A program made the translations under genes and the position numbers. A stretch of 64,000 bases of DNA from contig JAJTWR010000287.1 of the NCBI GenBank assembly GCA_021613335.1, positions 1-64,000 on the forward strand, given 5' to 3'. The notes below the pieces were generated by a model, which was given only the letters and a program-made list of their open reading frames with translations, was not told the DNA's origin and did no database searches. How positions within the stretch are numbered: the stretch's first letter is position 1; every line of letters begins with the position of its first letter. Below are positions 51,180 to 64,000 of the stretch, piece by piece. The DNA comes from Whitmania pigra (taxonomy: Eukaryota > Annelida > Clitellata > Hirudinida > Haemopidae).

Positions 51180-53867
51180 ATGAGTTGTCTGCAATCTCTT
51201 TGCGTCCTCACCATTTTTCTGGGCCAATTTGGTGAGTGGAAAAGAATATTTAATATGAATGTAGTAATTAAGATTTCAGTTACCCAGATTGTTTTTATTT
51301 TTTGTCATTTGTTTCCTTTTGAGATTTTTATCGATTTAAATCGATAAACTAACTAAATGGTCTAAGTTAGTTAAAATTTTGTTAGTTAATATTATTTTGT
51401 CATATTTTTGTCATATTTATAAATTCATATTCATATTTATATTGTCAACCGTTTCGTTGGAGTGAAATGGGAAATAATTAATTGTACTAATTATTTACAT
51501 GCATTTTGGTCACTAGTGTGGATGTTTATTAATAGGTCACTCACAACTGAACACCCTTCCAGGTAATATATTAAATTATGTTAATTTTAATGCAATTATT
51601 AGCTGTTTATTGGTTGAGTTATAAATAGATGTTTGCTAATGAAATTATTTTTTTAAGATATTTGAATAGTAATTATTATAACATACTTAACATTACTTTC
51701 TGCTCCTCAGAACATTATGCAGACGATATGTCACTTGTTGATTACTTAATTCATAAATGTTAATTCTAGATAATTTTAACGTTTAATGTCATTTAAGAAC
51801 GCACTAGAATTTTAAACAAATCTTACAATAGTAACATGAAGTTAATCCCTTAAAATAATATTTACAGAATAATAAAAGTGATTTTATAAAAGTGAATTCA
51901 TTGTTGCTGTCGTTAAAATTAATTTTTTCAAATGTTTATTTGGGAGGTGATTTTACGACCAGTCCTTTGTCAGTCGCGGGCAGCGCAAGTAAAGATTTCC
52001 CAATATTTGTTTGCTTTAAAATAAATCCATCGAAACTTTAAATCCATTTATAGTGATACAAGAAAACAAGCCAAAATATAATAAATTTATTACTTATGAA
52101 ATAGTTTTTTATTTAAATAGTTAATTTTTATTCTTAGCAACTTATTATTTTAAGTAAATTTATTTATTTTATGTTAACAAATGCACTTAATTTAATTTTT
52201 CACCAGACCCTCCATCAACTACGGAGGCTGTTGTTGACTCTACCGATAGTATTTCCTTTCATTCACTTTTATGATCGATAAAAAAATTAAGTTTGAAGAA
52301 TTGATTAGTTTTTAATAAAATATTAGTTAATAACGTTTATAAATAAAAAGAGTTTATAGTGATAATGACATATTTTATAATGCTAATCTTTTTGCGGTAA
52401 CATAACATACATAACAGTGCATAAATACATTTAATTTGCGGGAAAATGTTTTTTTAAGTTTTTTTATTAATTACGTGTTGTCATCAAATATTTATTAATT
52501 AACATAATGTATGAAGCTCCCCCAAAAAGTGGATCCGTGACGCCTGGTAATTCGTCAAATTAAAATATGTTCTAAACTAATTGCTTATTTAAGAACATTT
52601 GTTTGTAGTAATTAATATTATTAATGTTTATTTCTAACGCAATTGAATTTATTGTTTTAGAATTACAAACTGGAATTTATTCCGGCAGTAGATTTGAAGT
52701 TACGCTTAAGGCGCCATAGAAATGAATTAATAATATTATTTAACATGAAACTCAATGAAGATGCCGAAGTAGACTCGAACTAATTATAATTACGCTATAA
52801 TTTTTAACACTGCAACAGAAATTTTCTAATTGTTTTTATAAACGCAGCACCCCAACAAACTACCACACCGGGTAAACGATTGTAATTGTTACCAATCGGA
52901 AATCAAAATTATGTTACTTGTATTAATTAATTGTTAAATAGGACTAATTATTTGTTTAATTTATGATAAACTTATTCAAAAATTTTGATATTTTCAAAGC
53001 AGCACCCCAACAAACTGCTGCACCAGGTAAACGATTACTTTCTAATTGTTGACCAAATGAAAATCAAAATTATTGTACTTATATTACTTAATTATTAAGT
53101 TTTAAATTAATAGCCATTAACTAACAAATAGGAATAATTATTTATAGTAAACTTATTCAAAAACTTATTGGTGTTCTTCATCGCAGTACCCCAGCAAACA
53201 GCCACACCAGGTAAACGATTATTTTTTGACCAACTGATATCATTAGTTTATCGTTCACTTGGCATATATAACAAGCAACTAACTAATTAATAAACCTAAT
53301 TATTTGTAAAATTGACAGGATTTAAATAAACTTATTTACACATCAATAAATTGACTGATTTATTGAATGCTTTTTTCAACAAAGCACCCCAGCAAACTGC
53401 AACACCAAGTAATTGATTATTTTCTGGCAGCCAACTGGATTAATAAATTAATTCTCACTGATATTAGTTATGTATTTAATTAATTAATAATTAATTAATA
53501 GACAAGTGGCTAAAAATTTCACAAATTTTCATCAGATGCTGATGCTGCTACGACCCCTCACTGTCACGATAAAGATGCAACCGAAGGTGAAGTTATTTAA
53601 TTATAATTTATTTTAAATAATAAAGTAAATAGATAATTAAATTTGTAAATAACATTATATTTATTTAGTAACAAGTTAAACAGTCAAATCAGAAATAAGC
53701 AACTAAGTTAATATTTACTACCTTCTAAGCCAAGACGCCAAATATCTAACATTTCGTTTACGAAAACAAAGTTATAATTTTTCGTTTAATTGAGTTAGGG
53801 TTGCTCAAGCTTTTAATAAGGAAAATTTATTAACTATTCATAAACACATTATTATTATTATCTATTA

Positions 53868-53942
<75 letters not shown>

Positions 53943-54099
53943 ATTATTATTATTATTATATTATTATTATTATTATATTATTATTAGATTAGGATTATTA
54001 GGATAATTATATTATTGATTATTATTATAGGATATTATTATTAATATTATTATTATGATTATATTATTATTAGTTATTATTATTATATTATTAGTATTC

Positions 54100-54145
<46 letters not shown>

Positions 54146-54338
54146 GATTATATTATTATTATTATTATTATATTATCATTATTATTATTATTATATTATT
54201 ATTATTTATTATTATTATTATTATATTATATTATTATTATTATTTATTATTTTATTATTATTATATATTATTATTATTATTATATTATTTTATTATTATT
54301 TTATTATTATTATTATTATTATTATTAGTCTTATTCTT

Positions 54339-54377
<39 letters not shown>

Positions 54378-55858
54378 CTTCTTATTATATTATTATTATT
54401 ATTATTATTATTTATTATATTATTATTATTCTTATTATTATTATTATTATTATTATATTCAAGCAATATGAAGCTATGTTCTCAAAGTTAACTTAATATA
54501 AATATATTATGTATTACAAATATGCATCCTTATTTTAAGGCCATTCTTTTTATTTTTAAAAGATTTTGTTTTTATTTTCAGACCACCAGAGATGGGGTGA
54601 GTGCTCAATGAAATGAATCAATGAAATTCCTAGCATATGTATGAACTGAATAATACGATTTGTTGCACACCTTTTGAGGACAAATACCTCAGTTTATTCT
54701 TAAACTGGTTTGACTAAACACTAAAATAAATTAAAATGAGCATTATTCAAAATATTGTACTATAAAGAGAACAGATTCTGAGAATATTATCTTTGTAAGG
54801 ACTTTTGTCACGAACTCTGGAAATTGGCGTATGAAAATAACGTTTTAGTAATAAATTAAATAAAATGTTAATTTAATAAACAAATTTTTAAACCAATAAT
54901 TTACAATTAAAAAATTAACCTTATTGTTACTAACTTATTATTTTATATAAATGTTTATATTGTTATTATACGACTGTAAAATTTCAGACTTCGACGATTT
55001 GGGTAAGGTTCAAAACGTTATTAAATGTCGATTAATATGATAATTATTTTTAATATTTAGATGCCTAATTAATAAATTCAACCAAAACGATTAGCTGTGC
55101 AAATATTTTATTGTTAAATAATAATAATAAATTATTGTCGCAACTATTATCAAAATTGCGCAATAATGCAAAATAAATATTTCAATTGGGCTTGTAGATA
55201 TGTTGAATGATGCTTTAATTTGTCTACGAATTTCTTTTGACCTGAAATAAGTGAACTTGACCGATTTAAAAATCGGTGAAAAGAAATTAATAAAATAATA
55301 AATTTAAAATAAATAAATCATTTAATAATTTAACCGGATTTAAATATTTTCGTCACGCGGCTTTTCAGCGCTGACCCTGGATTTGTTCAAATATTAAACG
55401 TTCATTATGTTTCTAATCTTAAACATTAATTTTTTTACTTCTTTTTTATTTCCAGTAAATTATTTCCTCAGTAAGTTTATCTTCAAATTGTGTTTTATAT
55501 TTTTTTCTAACTAAATATGAACTAAGCCATATAAATTTGTTTTAATAAATAAATCAAGCTATATAAATAATATCACTTCGAAATTTGTCTAATGTGAGTA
55601 TGCTTAAATATAAAAAACTTCAACATAGTCACGTGTCAAGCAATAACCATTGAAATTATTATTATCGTGATCGTTATGATTGTAGTAATCATTGTTTATT
55701 TGAGATTAATAAATTATTATGCTTTTTCTTTAAAAAATATTCTATAATTTGAAACACTAGGCAAGTACCAATATAATTGCTATTAACAATAACTAATTAA
55801 ACTAATGATTTCCACAGAGCCAAAAGGAACCTATTTCTACTACAGGGAGATAAAGTAA
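51180..55858 (+). CDS. Micro-exon gene 2: secreted Pro/Gln/Thr-repeat protein
   Basis: Thirteen exons: 51180-51231 (signal peptide MSCLQSLCVLTIFLGQFG), 51536-51562, 52207-52248, 52517-52546, 52848-52871, 53003-53026, 53187-53210, 53385-53408, 53536-53586, 54582-54596, 54988-55002, 55456-55470, 55818-55858. All internal exons are 15-51 bp and phase 1-1; the sum is 384 nt, 127 residues. Four 24-bp exons encode APQQTTTP, APQQTAAP, VPQQTATP and APQQTATP, a Thr/Pro-rich mucin-like tract suited to O-glycosylation. Three consecutive 15-bp exons add DHQRW, DFDDL and VNYFL, and the last exon gives KPKGTYFYYREIK. Donors and acceptors are good (GTGAGT, GTAAAC, GTAAGG, GTAAGT). Introns reach nearly 1 kb, one holding a 0.6-kb ATT array, so about 92 percent of the gene is intron. 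Gene layout resembles the micro-exon genes of parasitic flatworms; no sequence homology is claimed. Confidence 0.7.
53848..54459. repeat. Long imperfect (ATT)n array in an intron of micro-exon gene 2
   Basis: About 610 bp of ATT units with frequent single-base slips. It lies between exons 53536-53586 and 54582-54596. The 115-codon Ile/Leu/Tyr frame in it is an artefact of the repeat. Confidence 0.95.
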
Positions 55859-57568
55859 AACAAACGATGTTAATTGATTAATTATTAATATAAACTGATT
55901 AATGTTTATTATTATATAATTATTTATTAAGGAATCGTTTTAGGCCTTTAAGAAGACGTCTTTACGGATTCTGAGTATCAATCCGCGCATTGGGAAATGT
56001 CTCAGATTAAGCTGAATTACGAACTAAATTCCTAACGTTGAAAGAAATATTTAAAATTATGTTTTACTTGGGTTTTTTTTAATATCTAACATTTATTGGC
56101 AACTTCTTGTTCGTTGAATAAATTTAGCATTTGATCGGTCCGATTGCAAAGCAATCGTAATTGTTCTTTTTTAATGCGGTCTTACTCATTCAGTCATGAA
56201 TTCACCTGACAATCGGGTAAAAGTATTGCGTTTAAAGTGAAAACATCCTACAGAAGCACTACCGAGAAGTTCTTTGTAGTAGTGAAATTTTTTAATTTTT
56301 TAATTTGTTTTCTTTTGGTATTTTTCCCTTTTCGCCATTCTCCTTCTCAAATGAAGAATAATACAAAATAAACAGTCAAATTTAATGAACATATAACATT
56401 TAACTTTGTCATCTTCTACGGGGGTATATTGTCGCCATTTTATTAAAAGGGAATATCATTTCGAGGCAAAATTTGTATCCATCTTGTCAAATAGGACAGA
56501 CTGTCATCAATACGTGGAATTTCAAAAGCAATCGCTAAGACTGACTAAACCGGTTCTAAACTCGTGACTAAGTTAAAAAGTCGAAAACTGTAAATTAGAA
56601 GGTAAATGACAAGGTGAATAAGTTTTGCATCGTGATTCGATATTCATTTTCATATTCATGACGTTTAAAGTTTAACCTATAGGTTCTTGGAAACCCATTT
56701 TTGAATTTTAGCGGATGGGCTGTACGCATTCGGGTTGTGGAACTTCAAAAGGCTGTGAATAGTCGTGGTTATGGAAGTTGATAATGCGCAATGGCTGTGA
56801 TGGCGATCATCATCATCATCATCGTCGTCGTCGATATATCTTTAGTTCATTATTGAGGTGCTAGAATATCACAATAGATGCACAGAGAAGTGTCTTGTTT
56901 CTAGGTTAGAGTTTTATTTTTCCTACCTTGTGGTAAAATTAGCATGAGTGACTATTTACTGGTTGAATGTAATGTTCTTGTGTCATTGTGGTAGGCTTTT
57001 GTGACTTTTGTTGAGGTGGCGACGCAGTAAGAGTCAGTCGCTTTGATGTTGCTTTGAAAAGATCTTCGTTTAGTTCGCGCCCGTCGCAAATATAAACTTT
57101 ACTTCGATGCTTAATCGTGGAGTTCTGAGTTTTGCAGTTAAAAACATTAATTTAGTTTCTAATTCTGTAACATGAGGAATACAAGCGGATGAACTTAAGG
57201 TATATCATTTCGTGTCGACCAAATCGTCGTTAAAGCATTTCTTCTAAAATGACTTTTTCATAATTTTGCGCAATTTCAATTTGCTGAATTCAGCTTTGAC
57301 GACTTTAAATACTCGTTCGTCGTTTATTCACTCTCACAACTTTGAAGCTGCTTGTTTAATGTGTCATGTATCTCTGCATAATAAGTGCAAGTTTATCGGC
57401 AGCACATTTTCTCAGGTAATTCTAAAATTAAACAAAGTTCAAAGCTCAGTCGTTCGTTCAAAGTTCAAACTATTCGCTTCCTTTTCAGGATATATTGCGC
57501 AGAACAGTTCAATCTCCGAGTGGAATACAACCGCCAAATTCTAATAGACAAACGTCTTCATCTTCTTC
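55859..57568. other. Spacer between micro-exon gene 2 and the LDLa gene
   Basis: Non-coding as far as seen. It includes a short (CAT)n(CGT)n run at 56806-56834 and a TATAAAC near 57091 that could serve the downstream gene if its 5' UTR is long. Frames at 57266-57544 and 57385-57657 overlap the start of the LDLa gene and show no domain. Confidence 0.4.
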
Positions 57569-59877
57569 ATGAAAGTTTTGCTGATTTTAGCACTGTGCCT
57601 GATTCTCCTAATCCAGGGAATTCCTTCGTATACCATAGTCCGTTGCCGACAGGATGAATTCGTGTGTTCAGTGACCAGGGATTGCATTCCGCAATCGAAA
57701 GTCTGCGATGGAATGCAAGACTGTTTTGACGGGAGCGACGAGAAGATGTGCGGTAGGTTATTAATTTGCGTTATTTATTAATTAATTAGTAAGACTATTA
57801 TTGTTGTTATTATACATATTTTATTTATTTTATTTTTTTTATTTTATTTATTTAGCCAATTTTTTGAGTGCCTTACGTATCCCAACAGGATGTGAAGGCA
57901 CTTAATCGACCTACCATTTATATAGCGCCCCTACCCCAGGGCGCTCCCTGGCGGTGCGAGCTGGGTTGCGAACACTACACGTAACGACTATTGTTGTTAC
58001 CTTCACGAGCAGGAACGCTACCCATTCGGCCGGCCTGCAGGCCAAAAAGGGTTTGATTGGGGTAATTTAATTTGAATTATATTAATAGGCAGTCAAGTTA
58101 ATAAATAATTAAATAATTGGTTAGCTGATAATTACCGATCGATTGATTGACCATTCATTACTGATTTATTTCCAACCAGGTCTGTGGAGTTGTGGACCAA
58201 TAAAATCAAACTGTCCTTCGATACCGGGCAGTCACAAGTGCATCAGAGAGTACCAAATATGCGATGGTCTAATTGATTGTCCTGATTCCAGCGATGAATC
58301 AAGATGTCGGGGTGTGTGAATGTTCTATCTTTAACCTTAACCAGTACTAAAACTCTTCCTTGTTAGATTATAATAATTATTCTTATTAATTTTATTATGA
58401 TTTAAGTTAGTAATAATTATTTACGAGAAACACTCGAAGCCTTGGTGATCAACATAATACAAATAGACTTTTTATTATTAGTTAACATTAATAATATTCG
58501 TTACCATAGCGAAGTTAAAATTAGTACATACTAAAAGTTAACATACACAAAGGAGCAAATTTATTATAATTCAAGATGTTAATAATAAATTTATAATGTT
58601 TGATTTACAAAGTCGTCGGACAGTGCCTAGAAAGTGAGATCAGATGTTCAAGGACAAGCGAATGTATACCGCGCAGAAAAATGTGCGACAGCGTCATTGA
58701 TTGTCTGGATCTCAGTGACGAAAGACATTGCAGTGAGCCTCTCATTGTTGCAATTTTATTTAGTTATTTAGTTTGCTTAAAGTAACGGACAAATATTATT
58801 TGCCCAGATTTGTTATCAATGAGTTTTTTAGTCTATTTCATCAGCACTTAAATAACTATCTATTATAAATGATTTAGCTTTGAAATAAATATTTCTGACA
58901 GTGTGCAACGCAAACCAATTTGAGTGCAGAGACATTTTCGACTGCATACCTTTGTCGAGTGTCTGCGACAACTACAAGGACTGTGAGGACGGAACCGACG
59001 AAGAGAACTGTACCAGCATGTCGTGGTTGACTCAGGGTTAGAAAATCTTTTGATCTTGTCAAAGAAGAAAAGGAAATAATCGTGCAGTTGTATGTAGTCG
59101 AATCGAGTCGTGTTTAATGTCGTTGTCTGTATGGTCACCATTTATGAGAAATATACTCTTGGCGAAATAATCTTGGTGAATACCTCAGGTAATCAAGTGA
59201 TTCACAGTTGATCTATTAAATAAATTAATTAAAATAATTCGTAAAGGGAACAACAAGTGCCAGGAACCGATCTATGGATTCAGGTGCAGAGACAACGGAT
59301 TGTGCATTGATTCAAGATTCATATGCGATGGATATGGGGATTGCCTAGATTGGAGTGACGAAGCCAATTGTACAAGAAACGTGCAAGGTACAAAACCAGG
59401 AACAATTATGGTAGAGATAAATTTGCCAACTCTGATGAAAGCAACAATTTTAGGATATATCTGTTATGTCTCATCTATTTTGAATTCTACTTTGTTTATT
59501 TTGACTTTAATTTCAGGAATAGAATGTGAAAAAGAAATGTTCAAATGTCTTGAGTTCCCTGAATGTATTCCTCAAATATTCGTCTGTGACGGAGAGCCTG
59601 ATTGCCTCGATAAAACCGACGAAGAAGGATGCGGTGAGAAATAAAGTTTTGTTCATCTTACAAGATAAATAAACCTTCTAAATTCCCTCCTAAATCATAA
59701 TTTTATTCAGAGTTGTCAGATTGATCTGATGATTAATACATTCTTACTTTGTTAATTTTAGCCCGATGTCTGAGTGGCGAGATCAAATGCTTACAAAGCA
59801 CCACATGCGTCGCCAAAAAGAAAATTTGCGATGGTAAACCAGATTGTCCAGATGGATCTGATGAACTTTTTTGCTGA
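57569..59877 (+). CDS. Secreted protein with seven LDLa domains
   Basis: Seven exons: 57569-57752, 58180-58311, 58613-58732, 58902-59036, 59247-59387, 59517-59633, 59762-59877; 945 nt, 314 residues. Exon 1 holds the signal peptide ([20 protein letters not shown]) and LDLa1 ([10 protein letters not shown]...[16 protein letters not shown]). Each later exon is one phase 1 LDLa module with six Cys and mostly the acidic Ca2+-binding end ([48 protein letters not shown]). There is no EGF, beta-propeller, transmembrane or protease segment: the stop TGA follows the last Cys directly. LDLa arrays bind basic ligands in a calcium-dependent way; here the ligand is unknown. It follows the two micro-exon genes in the same orientation and shares their one-module-per-exon style. 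Confidence 0.85.
57870..58040 (-). mobile_element. tRNA-like SINE in the first intron of the LDLa gene
   Basis: Minus strand: A-box-like GGCCGGCCGAATGGG, B-box-like GTGTTCGCAACCC, then GAGCGCCCTGGGGTAGGGGC and GCGCTATATAAATGG. It matches the family at 13421-13594 and has the most regular tail of the four copies. Confidence 0.65.
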
Positions 59878-60147
59878 CAACATTAGCTTTGAACTCTTTC
59901 ATTATTGACATTTTAAACTCATCTTTCTATCCGTCTACATTTTTGACACTTTTGAGTCAATTTATAATTAAATAATTTAGAATTTCGAGATTTTCATTTT
60001 AGGTGTCCATTTATTGGATAACTGGCTATAAAGCAGCTTCAGTGACTTTGAAATGTTTATTGCTTAGTAAACATTTTACAAACTTTTGAAATTCGTTTGA
60101 CATTTATCAATGAATATAAAAAAAATAGCCATCGAAAAGACACTTAA

Positions 60148-60305
60148 CCCTTTGAACCCCGCAGGCCTGAAAACCGGTCTTTCGGGTTTAGAGGCTTCTC
60201 CGGCAGGCCATCGCATCTATCGGCATTACCCCGTCATTGACTGAAAACTGCTGAGAGACTCGGGTTATAGGGGGAATGGTCAGGGAGAAACAGGGTTCAA
60301 AGGCT
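60148..60305. mobile_element. Possible piggyBac-type MITE
   Basis: TTAA (60144-60147) is followed by CCCTTTGAACCC, and the other end has GGGTTCAAAGG (60293-60303), an 11-bp perfect inverted repeat. TTAA duplication and CCCTTTG ends are typical of piggyBac elements; the right-hand TTAA is not intact (CTTATAA). The interior is G+C-rich compared with its surroundings and non-coding. Confidence 0.5.
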
Positions 60306-60575
60306 TATAAGCAACAATGGATCAATCGACTGCCGCTTTTATTTTCTATTAAGAAATAGTTTGAAATATAAAAAATGATAACAGACCCATTGATCAATTT
60401 GAAGATGATCGCGATAATAACACAAGATCTTAAGTTAAAAAATATTTGTACTTTTAAATAATTTAATTATTTTTATGACATTATTATTTTTATATGATTT
60501 TATTAAATCAAATTCTAAAATAGAAAAGCTTAAACCTGGCATTTACACGACAATGTTAAACAGAGGTTACAGTAA

Positions 60576-62296
<1,721 letters not shown>

Positions 62297-63028
62297 AGAA
62301 GATGTTCTACGAGAACATTTCATTTAATGACTGATAATTTTTACCACTTATTTATTTATAATCCTCTTTGCCAATAAAACAACCATTTTTAACTCAGTAG
62401 CAGATAGCTAGACCGATGCAAAGGTTTTTAAATTAAATTTTCAAGCAAGTACATAATGGGTAAAAAGGTCTTTGAGGTTGTTTTTTGACCTAACTTTCTG
62501 ATCGGTTGCAAAAGAGGTCTGCGTTGCTTTCTTTTACGTGTTCATTCCCTGTAAATGAATGTAATAAAATTTGCTTGTTCGATTTGCTGTCTTATAAAGA
62601 ATATTACAAAATATCCACTGAGCTTACATTGAGAATGGGGGATTCTGTCTTCAACTAATTTGTGGGAGATCTGCCTTGCTTTCTGCTTGAATTCAACCTA
62701 CAAGAAATTAACTTTGTGCCATAACAAGCTATTAATGTTTAAAGATAGCAGCCATGCAACTAACCCTTGAGGCAAACTTCCCAGCTTTATACAGTGGGTT
62801 CATCATGGAGACTACAAACTCTGCAGCCTTCTTGAGCTGTGCATTCATTTCCTGGTCTTTTTCAGATGATCCAACTGAGGGACAAAATATTTCGTACCAT
62901 GGACGGGGTCAAAGTGGTAAATTATTGAAGATATTTTTAAAAATTAAAATGATTTAATTGATTTGTTCTTGTATCTTAAAATGGTCCTCTCCATCCTAAT
63001 CTGTTACTGAGCACCCAAGTAATTATGC
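62297..63028. other. Convergent spacer between PTGES2 and the right-edge gene
   Basis: Holds the 3' UTR of PTGES2 (AATAAAAC near 62375) and the 3' end of the minus-strand gene. The 67-codon frame at 62754-62957 has no known domain. No repeat ends seen. Confidence 0.5.
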
Positions 63029-64000
63029 TTAAATTATGAATAAAAAACCATTTAATGCCACACCATGTGTCTTTATTTTCTTATTGCTTGACCCTTCATC
63101 GTTATCATCATTTAGCTTCCTCTTTAGACTGAGTGAACCTTGGTAGTTATTCTTGTCGTCAGGTTGAAGAACATCTTTGCAGATAGTTTTGGAGGAGGGA
63201 TCGTCTTCGCTGCTCAGGGAATAGGTTCTCGTGGTGGAAATGGTCTGCCCGACATCGTCTCCGAACTTGACCTTTTTGGAATCCTTCACCAGAAACGAAT
63301 CCAACTTCATACTTTTAACGGTTTCGAGCCTTTTTGAATTCTTTGTAGTCTTGCCCTTCTTGAGTGATGCTGAATTTGCTTCTGTTTTTGGAAGTGACGA
63401 TGATGGTGATACCTTGGAGTATCCCAACGATTTGGTATCTGACGGGAAACTGTTTTGCGACGAATCCGAGTTCAGAGATGAGGAAACTTTGGTCTTTTTA
63501 GAGGTACTACCTACGTCATTCTTACTCGACTCTTTCCCATTCAAATCTTTTGAAATGTTGTCAACTTTTGAAATCCTGTTCTTTTTCAAATTGTTGTGTT
63601 TGGCCTGGTCGGGTTTAGATGATCGAAAGTCGAGAGGCTTCAAACGGTTTTTCAATTCGACCGTATCATCTGAGGTTTCAGGCCCTTTAAAATCATTGCC
63701 TGAAAGCAAGGAACTGGCTGTGGTGAAAGCAGACATGAAACCAACATAGGTGCCACTGTTGGAGGTAGTCGTTGGGCTGCCATCAATGATGTTGCCGTCT
63801 AGGCCAAAACTGTTCATGTTTGCGAGAACGCTGTCGTTGATGGAAACATCGAACGCAGGGATATCGCCCGATCGGTCGTCCTCCCCTTCGACTTCTTTCT
63901 TCTCCTGTCCTTTCTTCCCCAACAGTAATTTAGAACTTTTGACAAACTCCCCGAAAGGCAGATCAGGATCATCATCATAATTATCCTCCTTCTGATCTTC
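63029..64000 (-). CDS. C-terminal part of a Lys/Ser/Asp-rich, probably nuclear protein
   Basis: One open frame from the window edge (64000) to the stop at 63029, 323 residues, with its start outside the window. It begins with an acidic stretch (EDQKEDNYDDDPDLPFGEF), followed by Ser/Lys-rich, low-complexity sequence with repeated short basic clusters (SKKTK, LKKGKTTKNSKR) and a bipartite nuclear-localisation-like KRKLNDDNDEGSSNKKIK near the end. No enzyme motif or folded domain is visible. The acidic and basic tracts with many Ser fit nucleolar or chromatin-associated proteins, but no family is recognised. The last residues (hydrophobic GFLFII) may be intronic if a 3' exon exists. Confidence 0.65.
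   Translation of the reverse strand, partial: EDQKEDNYDDDPDLPFGEFVKSSKLLLGKKGQEKKEVEGEDDRSGDIPAFDVSINDSVLANMNSFGLDGNIIDGSPTTTSNSGTYVGFMSAFTTASSLLSGNDFKGPETSDDTVELKNRLKPLDFRSSKPDQAKHNNLKKNRISKVDNISKDLNGKESSKNDVGSTSKKTKVSSSLNSDSSQNSFPSDTKSLGYSKVSPSSSLPKTEANSASLKKGKTTKNSKRLETVKSMKLDSFLVKDSKKVKFGDDVGQTISTTRTYSLSSEDDPSSKTICKDVLQPDDKNNYQGSLSLKRKLNDDNDEGSSNKKIKTHGVALNGFLFII

Noticed and set aside
54144..54491. 115-codon frame rich in Ile, Leu and Tyr
   Set aside because: It is produced by the ATT microsatellite and has no codon or domain signal.
57266..57657. Two overlapping plus-strand frames of about 90 codons before the LDLa gene
   Set aside because: They overlap the signal-peptide exon in other frames and contain no domain; more likely 5' UTR.
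63140..63980. Plus-strand frames up to 172 codons
   Set aside because: They are antisense to the Lys/Ser/Asp-rich minus-strand frame, which is open to the window edge and has the better composition.

Overview
This is an AT-rich eukaryotic nuclear window, very probably from an invertebrate animal. Genes are split into many short GT-AG exons, most of them phase 1-1 symmetrical. Extracellular modules typical of animals are present (LDLa, SRCR, trypsin, fucolectin-type FTP/F5-8C domains), together with LINEs, a gypsy-type LTR remnant, hAT transposons, a tRNA-like SINE and long ATT/GTT microsatellites. The phylum cannot be resolved from the sequence alone. All multi-exon models were built by eye from splice sites, phase and domain homology. 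Summed exon lengths that divide exactly by three are the main internal check.

Left half (1-36.9 kb): a minus-strand cluster of five related mosaic-protease loci, here called A to E from left to right. The intact architecture is signal peptide, two FTP/fucolectin domains, three LDLa domains, a four-Cys SRCR-like domain and a chymotrypsin-fold protease. A (1-5393) is intact as far as seen but its protease domain runs off the window. B (6115-15589) is a pseudogene whose catalytic His and Asp exons are replaced by a block of retroelements. C (17966-25776) is shredded by LINEs. D (26859-34240) is intact: 18 exons, 844 residues, triad H603/D648/S759. E (36231-36850) is a protease-only relic. The 5' halves of B and D lie in a near-identical 4.2-4.7 kb duplicated segment, while their 3' halves are clearly more diverged.

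Middle (38.5-45.0 kb, plus strand): a Gln-rich gene of unknown function, then a complete nine-exon GDP-L-fucose synthase (320 aa).

Right part (47.0-59.9 kb, plus strand): three small secreted-protein genes in a row. Two are built almost entirely of in-frame micro-exons of 15-60 bp. One carries a 253-bp tandem array in which every unit delivers one 36-bp exon; the other has four 24-bp exons each encoding a Pro/Gln/Thr octapeptide. The third encodes a signal peptide plus seven LDLa domains, one per exon. They are followed by prostaglandin E synthase 2 (60.6-62.3 kb, four exons, 412 aa) and the 3' part of a minus-strand, Lys/Ser/Asp-rich, probably nuclear protein running off the right edge.

The best candidates for something undescribed are the FTP-FTP-LDLa3-SRCR-protease family, which has no basic residue before the expected activation point, Asn at position 189, and sister copies with dead catalytic Ser; and the adjacent pair of micro-exon genes.
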